Assembly: GCF_000429525.1 (NCBI RefSeq)
Contig: NZ_AUCA01000036.1
Coordinates: 1 to 32,788 of the forward strand
DNA length: 32,788 bases
Direction of reading: 5' to 3'
From: Alicyclobacillus contaminans DSM 17975
GTDB lineage: Bacteria; Bacillota; Bacilli; Alicyclobacillales; Alicyclobacillaceae
The translations under genes were made by a program, and so were the position numbers. Numbering within the stretch: the stretch's first letter is position 1; each line of letters begins with the position of its first letter. Below are positions 25,234 through 32,788 of the stretch, in pieces. Under the pieces are notes generated by a model that was not told where the DNA came from, ran no database searches, and worked only from the letters and a program-made list of their open reading frames with translations.

Positions 25234-26853
25234 TTACACCGACGCCGGATGGCCTCCATCGGAGAGAAGCACGTCATCTCCGCCTTCCACGAATTCGACG
25301 TCGAAGACGGCCTTCGGAAGCGCCGATTTCACGCCCCAGTAATAAGCACCGAGCGAGATTACTGCAACGATGATCTGATCCCAGGGACCGCTGAGCACAT
25401 TTTTGCCACCGTCAAACGTTCCCAAGTAAGAAATCAAGAACATGACCACGAAGTACACAATCAGCCACCAGGTTGACTTCAGTTGCTGCGATAAGCTGAC
25501 CTGGTCTTTTGGCACGAACTTCGAGAACAGCAGGTATAGCACGAACATCACAAGCATCGCGCCAATCAAACCGGAGTCAGTCTTCCAACCGGTCCAGTAG
25601 ATGATTTCGGATGCAATGATGAACGCCAAGGGACTGATGATGTTGATGCCCTTGAGATAGAAGGGACGTTCCAAATTTGGTGCGTTGAAGCGGAAGGCGT
25701 GCAGCGACACCGGCCCCACGATGTACGTCAGGACGGTTGCGCTGGAGACCACCGATACCATCGCATCCCACGATGGGAAGGGCAGTGTCCAGAAGACAGC
25801 CGCGAAGAAACTCAGCCACAGCGCAGCCCGCGGAACCCCCGTCTTCTCATCGACCTTCCCAAAGAGACGGAAGAATGTACCGTTGCGAGCCCAGCCAAAC
25901 ACCACGCGGGACGTGGCCGACAGGTAAATGTTCCCCGTCCCGTTCGGCGAGATGATGGCGTCAAACGTGATCAACCAAGCCAACCAACCAGCGCCGATGG
26001 CGAGTGCAATATCGCGGAACGGCAGACTGAACTGCTCTTTCACAGTCCCCCAGCCGCCAGCCAGATCCTTGGTCGGCACCGCGCCGATAAAGGAAACCTG
26101 CAGCAGAATGTACAGCGCAGCCGAGAGCAATACCGCCAAGATGATGGAAAGCGGAACGGTGCGCTGCGGATTTTTCGCTTCACTCGAGAATCCAACGGCC
26201 TGCTGAAAACCGAGGAATGCGAACACGATGCCGGCCGTCGACACCGCGGATTCAATGCCCGTAAATCCAAAGGGAGCAAATCCCTTCACGGAGAAGTTCA
26301 CACCGTGAAAACTGGTCAACAGAGTGATGATAGCCAACGTCGGCACGATGAACTTGAACGCCGTGATCACCGTGTTGGCTTTACCGAATACGCGCACACT
26401 CCAGTAATTCAACAGGAAAAAGATCGCCAGGAAAATCACTTGAATGATCCATCCGAGCACTGTCGGATGCCCTGAAGTCGGATCCGCCGTCAATCCGGGC
26501 CACCATCCGCTCAGGTACTGGCGAGCCGCTTCCACCTCAATGCCTGCAACACTCGAAAATGCGATCAGTGACGCAAAACCCATGAGATAACCGATAAGAG
26601 GCCCGTGGGAGTAAACCGGGTAACGAACCGTACCACCCGCCCGCGGAATGGAACCACCCAACTCCGCATACACGAAACCCAACAAAATGACCGCGATGGC
26701 GCCAATCAGCCAGGAAATCCACGCTGCAGGACCCGCGGTGTTGGCGACTTTCGCCGACGCAAACAACCAACCGGAACCGACAATCGAGCCGATGCCGAGA
26801 AAGGTCAAATCCATCAGCGATAGCTGCTTTTTAAAGCTTCCTTGTCCCTCCAT
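25234..26853 (-). CDS. APC-family amino acid permease, YveA (aspartate:proton symporter)-like
   Basis: The 539-aa transporter has about 12-14 hydrophobic helices. It begins with SFKKQLSLMDLTFLGIGSIV and GSGWLFASAKVANTAGPAAW, the unwound first helix of APC transporters, followed by GGTVRYPVYSHGPLIGYLMG. The overall sequence resembles Bacillus YveA, an L-aspartate uptake permease, as far as I remember it; the substrate is therefore tentative. ATG 26853 has AAAGGAG 8 nt upstream. It has its own promoter and terminator. Confidence 0.85.
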   Translation of the reverse strand: MEGQGSFKKQLSLMDLTFLGIGSIVGSGWLFASAKVANTAGPAAWISWLIGAIAVILLGFVYAELGGSIPRAGGTVRYPVYSHGPLIGYLMGFASLIAFSSVAGIEVEAARQYLSGWWPGLTADPTSGHPTVLGWIIQVIFLAIFFLLNYWSVRVFGKANTVITAFKFIVPTLAIITLLTSFHGVNFSVKGFAPFGFTGIESAVSTAGIVFAFLGFQQAVGFSSEAKNPQRTVPLSIILAVLLSAALYILLQVSFIGAVPTKDLAGGWGTVKEQFSLPFRDIALAIGAGWLAWLITFDAIISPNGTGNIYLSATSRVVFGWARNGTFFRLFGKVDEKTGVPRAALWLSFFAAVFWTLPFPSWDAMVSVVSSATVLTYIVGPVSLHAFRFNAPNLERPFYLKGINIISPLAFIIASEIIYWTGWKTDSGLIGAMLVMFVLYLLFSKFVPKDQVSLSQQLKSTWWLIVYFVVMFLISYLGTFDGGKNVLSGPWDQIIVAVISLGAYYWGVKSALPKAVFDVEFVEGGDDVLLSDGGHPASV

Positions 26854-26922
26854 GTCGTCTCTCCTTTCTTGCAAATACCACTCGACTAAATACCATTTGA
26901 CCCCACCAAGAGGCTCGGTAAC

Positions 26923-26950
26923 ATTATATATCATCTTTCAGATAAATCAA
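26923..26950 (-). promoter_or_regulatory. Promoter of the APC permease gene
   Basis: On the minus strand TTGATT (26950-26945) is followed after 16 bp by a perfect TATAAT (26928-26923). The leader to ATG 26853 is about 60 nt. A second TTGACA lies about 20 bp further upstream without a good -10. Confidence 0.6.
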
Positions 26951-27078
26951 ACAGTACGGATATTGTCAATATAATCCTTTCGACAAATTTCGAATTCTCG
27001 CGATGCGGTGTTCTCGTATCAGACAAACCGTGGTACACTGATGAACAATGTGCCATTTGAGAACGGGAGGCATGTTTT

Positions 27079-28167
27079 GTGTATTCGTGGATACGCCCCT
27101 TGCTCTTCCGATTGCCGCCGGAAACCGCACATCGCCTGACGCTGCACAGCCTGTCGCGGTTTCCACGTCTCACGGACCTCGCCGCCAGATCCCTGCCGCC
27201 AGCCCCGGAACTGGCGCAGAAGCTGTGGAATCGCACCTTCCCTCATCCGGTCGGACTTGCGGCAGGTCTCGACAAAGACGCGGTGGCGGTCAATGGATTG
27301 CTGCGCTGCGGATTTTCTTTCCTTGAAGTAGGAACCGTCACGCCGCAGCCACAACCCGGCAACCCCACGCCTCGTTTGTTTCGCTTGCTGGAGGACGAGG
27401 CGCTGATCAATCGAATGGGATTCAATAATCGCGGTGTCGATGTTGTTTACCAAAATTTACTTAAACGAAAACACCCGGGGATCATCGGCGTGAACATTGG
27501 GAAAAATAAATGGACAGTCAATGAAGAGGCGCAGACGGACTACGTCACGTTGGTGGATCGGCTGTATCGCGTGGCTGACTACTTCACCATCAATGTGAGT
27601 TCGCCAAACACCCCCGGTCTGCGGGATCTGCAGTCCGAGCACCATCTCCTGCCGCTGGTCCAAGCGGTCTTGCAAGCGCGCAAACGCCAGGCGGCCCTGC
27701 ATGAAGATCGGGTTCGGCCGCACTGGGTGCCTGTCCTCGTCAAGTTGGCGCCCGACTTACCGAATGAACAACTGGCCGCATTGGCCGTACAACTTCAGGC
27801 GGCTGGGGTGGACGGTCTGATTGCCACCAACACCACAGTGGCCAGAGGTGGTTTGACCTCTGCATATCAACGAGAAACGGGAGGCCTCAGCGGCCGCCCT
27901 CTGCGCCGACGGTCAACCGAGGTCATTTCCCTACTGTACCGGGCAACCGACGGACGACTCCCCATCATTGGCAGCGGCGGCATCTTTGATGCCGATGACG
28001 CGTATGAAAAAATTCAAGCCGGCGCTTCGCTCATTCAGGTGTATACGGGATTCATCTACCGGGGCCCGGCGCTGGTGGGCGACATTGTGCGCGGACTGCA
28101 GCAACGGCTGGCGGCCGAAGGTTTCGCGAACATTGCCGAAGCGGTCGGCAGCAAGGTGCATGCATGA
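27079..28167 (+). CDS. pyrD: Dihydroorotate dehydrogenase, class 2 (quinone-dependent)
   Basis: The 362-aa enzyme oxidises dihydroorotate to orotate in pyrimidine synthesis and reduces quinone. It has the N-terminal amphipathic extension (YSWIRPLLFRLPPETAHRL) of membrane-associated class 2 enzymes, NRMGFNNRGVD, GVNIGKNK, INVSSPNTPGLR with the catalytic Ser175, GGLSGRPL and IIGSGGIFDADDAYEKIQAG. A serine, not cysteine, base confirms class 2; Bacillus subtilis uses class 1B instead. GTG 27079 has GGGAGG 8 nt upstream. It is not near other pyr genes here. Confidence 0.96.
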   Translation: MYSWIRPLLFRLPPETAHRLTLHSLSRFPRLTDLAARSLPPAPELAQKLWNRTFPHPVGLAAGLDKDAVAVNGLLRCGFSFLEVGTVTPQPQPGNPTPRLFRLLEDEALINRMGFNNRGVDVVYQNLLKRKHPGIIGVNIGKNKWTVNEEAQTDYVTLVDRLYRVADYFTINVSSPNTPGLRDLQSEHHLLPLVQAVLQARKRQAALHEDRVRPHWVPVLVKLAPDLPNEQLAALAVQLQAAGVDGLIATNTTVARGGLTSAYQRETGGLSGRPLRRRSTEVISLLYRATDGRLPIIGSGGIFDADDAYEKIQAGASLIQVYTGFIYRGPALVGDIVRGLQQRLAAEGFANIAEAVGSKVHA

Positions 28168-28260
28168 GCGATTGCATCGAAAAAAGTGGAAAGCATCCTG
28201 CAGATCCGATAAGATAATAGATGGCAAGACCAACCTTTGAACTCAATGGGAGGGATTCTC

Positions 28261-28869
28261 ATGGCACATGAACTGCCGCCGCTTCCGTACGCGTATAATG
28301 CGCTGGAACCGCACATTGACGAGCTGACCATGCAGATTCACCATGACCGTCACCATGCTACATATGTCAACAATCTCAATGCAGCATTGGAAGGCCATGC
28401 GGATCTGCAGAACAAGCCGTTGAACGACCTCTTGGCGTCGCTGGATTCGGTTCCGGAATCCATCCGCACCGCTGTCCGCAACAACGGCGGTGGTCACGCG
28501 AACCACACGTTGTTCTGGGAAATTCTCAGCCCGAATGGCGGTGGCGAACCGACCGGCGCTGTGGCAGACGCCATCAATGCCACCTTCGGCAGCTTTGAAA
28601 ACTTCAAGGCGGAGTTCACCAAGGCTGCAACGGGCCGGTTCGGCAGCGGCTGGGCTTGGCTGGTTGTGGACAATGGCAAGCTCGCCATCACGAGCACGCC
28701 GAACCAGGATAGTCCGCTGATGGAAGGCAAAACGCCGATTCTCGGTCTGGACGTGTGGGAGCACGCCTACTACCTGAAGTATCAAAACAAGCGCCCGGAT
28801 TACATCGCGGCGTTCTGGAACGTCGTCAACTGGGCGGAAGTCAACAAGCGCTACGAAGCTGCGAAGTAA
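28261..28869 (+). CDS. sodA: Superoxide dismutase, Mn type
   Basis: The 202-aa enzyme converts superoxide to oxygen and peroxide. Metal ligands are His27 ([12 protein letters not shown]), His82 ([12 protein letters not shown]), Asp164 and His168 ([13 protein letters not shown]). Gln149 in TPNQDSPL and Gly at GGGHANH favour manganese over iron, though cambialistic use is possible. ATG 28261 follows GGGAGGG; no signal peptide, so cytosolic. A strong terminator follows the stop and the leader has a GATAAT -10-like box near 28213. Confidence 0.96.
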   Translation: MAHELPPLPYAYNALEPHIDELTMQIHHDRHHATYVNNLNAALEGHADLQNKPLNDLLASLDSVPESIRTAVRNNGGGHANHTLFWEILSPNGGGEPTGAVADAINATFGSFENFKAEFTKAATGRFGSGWAWLVVDNGKLAITSTPNQDSPLMEGKTPILGLDVWEHAYYLKYQNKRPDYIAAFWNVVNWAEVNKRYEAAK

Positions 28870-28884
28870 TTCGTGAAGCTTTTC

Positions 28885-28941
28885 AAGGGGCTGTCTCCAA
28901 GGCCATCGCAAGATGCGTCTGGGAGCAGCCCCTTTTGTTTT
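28885..28941 (+). terminator. Intrinsic terminator after sodA
   Basis: AAGGGGCTG...CTCC (28885-28898) pairs with GGGAG-CAGCCCCTT (28921-28934), followed by TTTTGTTTTG. It begins 16 nt after the sodA stop. Confidence 0.85.
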
Positions 28942-29035
28942 GATTGTGGACGCCTCGACAGGGCTCGGGATTCAATTTTCCGAAGTTTCCTGGACACACT
29001 AGCGAGCAGGGCCTGTGTTTCGTCAGGAGGAGATC

Positions 29036-30373
29036 ATGACTGCACCTTTGACATTGATTCGCGGCGCATCCGTTTACGCGCCACAGCCAATGGGAAAACA
29101 GGACGTGTTGATTGGCGGAGGGAAAATCCTCGCCCTCGGAGAAGACCTGTCCTTCCACGGCGCCGCTCCGCTTGTCGACATCATCGACGCAGCGGGGTTG
29201 CTCATGTTCCCTGGATTGATTGACCAGCATGTGCACATGGCGGGCGGTGGCGGTGAAGGCGGGTTTCACTACCGGACGCCAGAAATTTCTCTCAGCCACA
29301 TTACCACCGCAGGGGTGACAACCTTGGTCGGCGTGCTCGGCACGGACGGCATCACCCGATCCACGCGCGAGTTGCTCGCCAAGGCCAACGGACTCGATGT
29401 CGAAGGCGTGACCACGTATATTTATTCTGGGGCCTACCAGGTCCCCACCCGAACCATCACAGGCATGCCGCGCAGTGATATCGTACTGATTGACAAGGTG
29501 ATTGGCATTGGGGAGATTGCCATATCAGATTCTCGATCCAGTCATCCCAGCGAACACGACATCGCGGAACTGGCCAGCGAAGCGCGGGTGGGCGGCTTGT
29601 TGGCCGGCAAAGCCGGTGTGCTTCACCTGCATGTGGGTGACGATGACAGCCGCCTGCACATTTTGTTCGAAGTGCTGCAGAAGACGGACTTGCCGAAATC
29701 CGTGTTCACGCCGACTCACCTCAATCGCAATCCGGATTTGCTCAAGGAAGCCATTCGCTACGGCAGAGAGGGAGGATTCGTGGATATCACGTCAGGGATT
29801 CGGCCCGACGACCATGATCACATCTCCATCAAGCCCTCCCGAGCGATTCGCCAATTGCTCGACAGCGGCGTGCGTCCGGAACTCATCACCATGAGTTCGG
29901 ACAGCAACGGGAGTTCCCCCATCTTTGACGCGCAGGGGAAGCTGGTCGCCATGGGCATCGGATCCATCGCCACCCTGTGGGAGGAAACCCGCGATGCGAT
30001 GGTCGAAGAAGACATTCCTGTGGAAACGGCGGTCCAAATCGTCACCCGAAACGTGGCCCGCGTCCTCAAACTCAGGCACAAAGGCGCGATTTCGCCACGC
30101 ATGGATGCCGATTTCTTTTTGACCGACCAACAGTATCGCATTCAACATGTGTTCTCGAAGGGCCGTCAAATGGTGAAGGACACAGAGCCGATTGTGTTCG
30201 GGACGTTCGAGCATGTGGCGGACATCCCCGGCGCACCTGGCGCCAAGGCGGAGTCTGGCGCTGTGGACAGCGCGCGGGGGCGCGCTCAGCTTTCACCGGG
30301 GCCGGATCATCCCGATGAACCACCCCATCCGGATAACAATCCACAGCCATCCCGTCGCGACTACTGTTGTTGA
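29036..30373 (+). CDS. IadA-like isoaspartyl dipeptidase with Glu at the metal-bridging position
   Basis: The 445-aa amidohydrolase matches beta-aspartyl peptidase IadA, which cleaves isoaspartyl dipeptides from damaged proteins. Metal and catalytic residues align with the E. coli enzyme: His65 and His67 (DQHVHMAG), His199 (HLHVGDDD), His228 (PTHLNRN) and Asp289 (MSSDSNGS), with GGGGEGGFHYRTPE for substrate binding. The carbamylated Lys162 of E. coli IadA is replaced by Glu160 (GIGEIAISD). About 50 residues after GTFEH form a Pro/Asp-rich tail ending DYCC, absent from E. coli IadA (390 aa). ATG 29036 follows AGGAGGAG. The rnz gene starts 37 nt downstream, so the two may be cotranscribed. Confidence 0.85.
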   Translation: MTAPLTLIRGASVYAPQPMGKQDVLIGGGKILALGEDLSFHGAAPLVDIIDAAGLLMFPGLIDQHVHMAGGGGEGGFHYRTPEISLSHITTAGVTTLVGVLGTDGITRSTRELLAKANGLDVEGVTTYIYSGAYQVPTRTITGMPRSDIVLIDKVIGIGEIAISDSRSSHPSEHDIAELASEARVGGLLAGKAGVLHLHVGDDDSRLHILFEVLQKTDLPKSVFTPTHLNRNPDLLKEAIRYGREGGFVDITSGIRPDDHDHISIKPSRAIRQLLDSGVRPELITMSSDSNGSSPIFDAQGKLVAMGIGSIATLWEETRDAMVEEDIPVETAVQIVTRNVARVLKLRHKGAISPRMDADFFLTDQQYRIQHVFSKGRQMVKDTEPIVFGTFEHVADIPGAPGAKAESGAVDSARGRAQLSPGPDHPDEPPHPDNNPQPSRRDYCC

Positions 30374-30410
30374 GAACTTGTCAATACATCATCGTGGGAG
30401 GCGGATGACC

Positions 30411-31373
30411 GTGGAACTGCTCTTTCTTGGTACCGGTGCTGGCCTGCCCATGAAGCGGCGAAACGTTGCGGGCATGGTGCTCCGGATGCCGGCAGAACGC
30501 CGCGCCGACTGGTTGTTTGACTGCGGTGAGGGCACACAGCATCAACTGTTGCGGACCAGCGTTTCGTTGCACCGCCTTGAACACGTGTTCATCACACACC
30601 TGCACGGGGACCACCTGTACGGCCTCCCAGGGATCCTGACCAGCCGATCCGCCCAAGGAGCCACGTCTTCCCTCCGCGTGTTCGGACCCCCGGGGCTCAG
30701 GACGTACATCCAGTCAGTCCTGTCGGCCAGTTGTGCGCATTTGACGTATCCGCTGCACATTCAGGAAGTTCAACCGGGAGCGGTATTCGCGGACGATCAA
30801 ATCACCGTGACCTGCGACCAACTCGATCACACCGTTCCTTCCTACGGATATCGTGTGACCGAACGGGATTTACCGGGAAAACTGGACCGCGTCCGGCTTC
30901 AACAGCAGGGAATTCCGCCGGGCCCCGTCTATGGGCGCCTCAAGCGTGGCGAGGATGTTACCCTTGCTGACGGACGCACGCTTCACGCCAACGACTATGT
31001 TTTTGCATCCAGGAAAGGCCGGACGGTGGTCGTGCTCGGCGATACCCGCCCCACGTCCCGGGCCATCAACCTGGCTCGCGGCGCGAATGTGCTGGTGCAC
31101 GAAGCAACATTCGCGTCCGAACATCAACAACTCGCTCACCGCTACGGGCATTCCACCGCTGTGGAGGCTGCACGCACAGCGGCCGAGGCCGGCGTGGACA
31201 TACTGGTCCTCACGCACATCAGCGCGCGCTACGCAGACGATGCGAGTCGTTTGTTGAGCGAAGCGCAATCCATTCATCCGCGAACCTATTTGGCGGAAGA
31301 CTTCTGGAACTTGTCCGTGGATGTTCGCAGCGGCTCCGTCGAAAGTTCTCCTCCACATCCCGGCCGTGAATGA
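30411..31373 (+). CDS. rnz: Ribonuclease Z
   Basis: The 320-aa metallo-beta-lactamase-fold nuclease cuts tRNA 3' trailers. It starts MELLFLGTGAGLPMKRRNVA and has WLFDCGEGTQHQ, the zinc motif HLHGDH (His63-His68), the exosite region PPGPVYGRLKRGEDVTL, LGDTRPT, VLVHEATFASEH, YGHSTAVEAA and LTHISARY. GTG 30411 is preferred because GGGAGG lies 9 nt upstream and the family begins there; ATG 30405 is too close to that site, and the long frame from 30192 overlaps iadA. Confidence 0.95.
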   Translation: MELLFLGTGAGLPMKRRNVAGMVLRMPAERRADWLFDCGEGTQHQLLRTSVSLHRLEHVFITHLHGDHLYGLPGILTSRSAQGATSSLRVFGPPGLRTYIQSVLSASCAHLTYPLHIQEVQPGAVFADDQITVTCDQLDHTVPSYGYRVTERDLPGKLDRVRLQQQGIPPGPVYGRLKRGEDVTLADGRTLHANDYVFASRKGRTVVVLGDTRPTSRAINLARGANVLVHEATFASEHQQLAHRYGHSTAVEAARTAAEAGVDILVLTHISARYADDASRLLSEAQSIHPRTYLAEDFWNLSVDVRSGSVESSPPHPGRE

Positions 31374-31383
31374 CGGAAAAACG

Positions 31384-31611
31384 CTAGCCCCCCGCCTGCC
31401 CTTCATGTTCCGAGCCTTCCTGCGACGAGGGGGATTCCACCGACTGCTGTTTCATCTTCTCCGCAATGTCCGGCCGCGGATCCCAACAGTGGAACTGATA
31501 ATGGGTCTTCGTGTCATAGCCCAACCGCGTACAGCGCGGCTGGATTTTGTCATGTTCGCGAACTATGGCGAAATGACGGCAGGTCGCGCAGCAATGGTAA
31601 TTCTTCACCAC
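31384..31611 (-). CDS. 75-aa Cys-rich small protein, probably metal-binding
   Basis: The frame starts with VKNYHCCATCRHFAIV at GTG 31611 (GGAGG 9 nt upstream) and continues with RCTRLGYDTKTHYQFHCWDP. Cys7, Cys8, Cys11, Cys27 and Cys42, together with nearby His, suggest one zinc site. Proteins of this pattern (NYHCCATC...RCSRLGYxT...CWDP) occur as conserved hypotheticals in bacilli, as far as I remember. The C-terminal 25 residues are polar and probably disordered. It converges with rnz (10 nt between stops) and is divergent from the SGNH hydrolase. Function unknown. Confidence 0.75.
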   Translation of the reverse strand: MVKNYHCCATCRHFAIVREHDKIQPRCTRLGYDTKTHYQFHCWDPRPDIAEKMKQQSVESPSSQEGSEHEGQAGG

Positions 31612-31743
31612 GGCCTCCCCCCTCCTCTTCCACCTCAGTCTAGCACAGGGCAGGATGAGGACGTGGGTTTTCACCGTGCCATCCGTCCACGGGTCCGCGT
31701 TCACTGTGTGGGAAGCCGAATGCAGCCAAGCGAGGTGATACCG

Positions 31744-32406
31744 ATGATTCCGTTTGTTGCGCTCGGCGATTCCATCACCGCAGGCCTCGGGGCTACGCAG
31801 GCGACACTGGGCTACCCCCCCCAGCTGGATCGACTGCTTCACGGAAGATCCCTTTTTCGATCCGAGGTACACGGTCAGGTGTTGGCCCAACCGGGATGGA
31901 CCAGCAGAGACCTGGTTGCCGCAGTTTGGGAGGCCGGTACAATGCCCCTCAGAGCGGCCAAGGTGGTCATCATTTGGATTGGCGGCGATGATCTGGCATA
32001 CAGCGGCATCACCCGACTTCAAGGTGCCCCCGCGCAGGTGGTGTCGCGCGCGCTGACGCGATATGGAAAAGACTTGGAAACGCTGATACGTACGGTTCGC
32101 ACTGTGGGGAAAGCGAACGTGGTCGTGTGCACGCAGTACAATCCTTTTCCGAACAGCCCCATCGCAACGGAAGCCCTGTCCGCCCTGAACCAGGTCACCC
32201 ACACGGTGGCGCATCAGACGCATGCCGCCCTCGCACCGACGGACGCCTGGTTTGAGGGGCGCCAGACAGAGCTCATCGCAGGATACCGATCCGGTCGTTT
32301 GACCGATGCGCTCTCCAGTCACCCCACGCCGATTCACCCCAACAATCGGGGCCATCGCGTGATTGCGGAAGGACTGGCGTCTGTTCTGCATCCCCTGCTC
32401 GCATGA
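31744..32406 (+). CDS. SGNH/GDSL-type hydrolase with atypical catalytic blocks
   Basis: The 220-aa protein starts MIPFVALGDSITAGLGA, the block I of GDSL esterases with nucleophile Ser10. Block III reads IWIGGDDLAY, with Asp82 where the family has Asn (GxND). Block V reads TPIHPNNRGH: His198 is present, but the Asp three residues before it is Thr195. It may still be an esterase using a Ser-His dyad, or have another substrate. No signal peptide is present. ATG 31744 follows GAGGTG by about 7 nt. The stop lies only about 25 bp from the group II intron end. Confidence 0.8.
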   Translation: MIPFVALGDSITAGLGATQATLGYPPQLDRLLHGRSLFRSEVHGQVLAQPGWTSRDLVAAVWEAGTMPLRAAKVVIIWIGGDDLAYSGITRLQGAPAQVVSRALTRYGKDLETLIRTVRTVGKANVVVCTQYNPFPNSPIATEALSALNQVTHTVAHQTHAALAPTDAWFEGRQTELIAGYRSGRLTDALSSHPTPIHPNNRGHRVIAEGLASVLHPLLA

Positions 32407-32430
32407 CGCGTCGTTCGCAGCGCCTGATCG

Positions 32431-32495
32431 AGTAGGAGGGGGCGCCTAGCCCCGTCCTCTCACACCACCGTACGTGCGGGTCCGCATACGGCGGT
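32431..32495 (-). mobile_element. Group II intron 3' end: domains V and VI
   Basis: On the minus strand, 32495-32464 folds as domain V: ACCGCCGTA pairs with TACGGTGGT, with an inner TGCG/CGCA stem, matching the CCGTATG...CACGTACGG core of bacterial group II introns. Next, 32463-32431 forms a domain VI-like stem (GGGGC/GCCCC and flanks) ending CTACTCGAT, the common 3' end of such introns. The exact 3' splice point, near 32431-32427, is not proven. Confidence 0.8.
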
Positions 32496-32788
32496 TCATG
32501 AAACTCCACGAAGCGTAAGGTATCTCGCCTGAAGACTGCGCAGCCCCAGTTGCTCAAAGTACGTTTTGTCCATGGCTTGGTTCAGCATCCTCGCCATGAA
32601 CCACGGCCCTCGGCGTGAGTTGGCTGTCATGTGGACCACCCACTCCGGTTGCCCCAACGCGCGTAGCTCCCGATACCGCGTGCGCACTCGTTTCCATTGC
32701 TTCCATATGCACATTCGCAGCCTGCGCCGAATCCATTCATCGAACCGTTCGCAGCGCCCCTTCATCTCTGCCATCCGGTAGTACGCCA
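32496..32788 (-). CDS. Group II intron reverse transcriptase/maturase, C-terminal part, runs off the window
   Basis: The frame is open from the window edge to TGA at 32498-32496 and reads YYRMAEMKGRCERFDEWIRR, RRLRMCIWKQWKRVRTRYREL, then YFEQLGLRSLQARYLTLRG at the end. This is the maturase (X) domain end, with the characteristic (D/E)xWIRRRLRMxxWKQWK block, of intron-encoded proteins. The stop codon abuts domain V. The reverse transcriptase domain lies outside the window. Confidence 0.92.
   Translation of the reverse strand, partial: AYYRMAEMKGRCERFDEWIRRRLRMCIWKQWKRVRTRYRELRALGQPEWVVHMTANSRRGPWFMARMLNQAMDKTYFEQLGLRSLQARYLTLRGVS

Noticed and set aside
27010-27060. Promoter for pyrD around TACACT (about 27032)
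   Set aside because: Reasonable -10 but the expected -35 region (TTCTCG) matches poorly; too weak to list.
31612-32391. Long minus-strand extension of the 75-aa gene, opposite the SGNH hydrolase
   Set aside because: Only the part after GTG 31611 has a ribosome binding site and a protein-like pattern; the rest mirrors the SGNH gene.

Overview
The window looks like a chromosomal segment of a moderately GC-rich Bacillota, most like an Alicyclobacillus-type bacillus. This is inferred from gene content: the sufC-D-S-U-B order with SufU, a Bacillus-type FadR with its palindromic box in front of etfBA, a YqkE-like (DUF3886) protein, and strong Shine-Dalgarno sequences with frequent GTG/TTG starts. 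No rRNA, tRNA, CRISPR array or phage module was seen. Mobile DNA lies only at the two edges: the 5' end of an ISLre2-type transposase gene (left, minus strand) and the 3' end of a group II intron with the C-terminus of its reverse transcriptase (right, minus strand).

Layout. 1-3.3 kb: IS end, a class II fumarase/aspartase-family lyase (+), convergent with a 57-aa gene and an aromatic-acid-exporter-like membrane protein (-). 3.5-7.8 kb (-): a four-gene acyl-CoA degradation operon, transcribed as CaiB/AMACR-like protein, thiolase, short-chain dehydrogenase, acyl-CoA dehydrogenase. 7.9-10.0 kb (-): a two-gene ABC-2 transporter behind a 300-nt leader that has its own promoter and an intrinsic terminator. 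10.0-11.2 kb: two small cytosolic proteins (-) and, divergently, a 46-aa membrane peptide behind a long hairpin. 11.2-13.8 kb (-): fadR-etfB-etfA under a near-consensus promoter with a FadR box. 13.9-14.8 kb: a redoxin and a 95-aa unknown, transcribed divergently from overlapping promoters.

14.85-21.5 kb (-): an iron-sulfur block. A MIP18/DUF59 (SufT-like) gene and a terminator come first, then sufC-sufD-sufS-sufU-sufB, a Rieske ferredoxin-like protein and an Rrf2 regulator with cluster-ligand-like cysteines. 21.5-26.9 kb (-): a CuA lipoprotein, alanine dehydrogenase, an ECF sigma/anti-sigma/winged-helix-like operon with a candidate autoregulated promoter, and an amino-acid permease resembling the aspartate:proton symporter YveA. 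Several of these units end in perfect-stem hairpins.

27.0-32.4 kb (mostly +): quinone-type dihydroorotate dehydrogenase, Mn-type superoxide dismutase, an IadA-like isoaspartyl dipeptidase with Glu at the carbamyl-lysine position and a long tail, ribonuclease Z, a small Cys-rich protein (-), and an SGNH hydrolase with atypical catalytic blocks.

Most of the window is housekeeping or catabolic. The items most worth a second look are the ABC-transporter leader (300-nt terminated transcript with a Cys/His-rich split frame), the stand-alone ba3-like CuA lipoprotein, the unusual IadA and SGNH proteins, the long-hairpin leader of the 46-aa membrane peptide, and the RBS-masking hairpin of the IS. No wholly new multi-gene system could be shown from the sequence alone.
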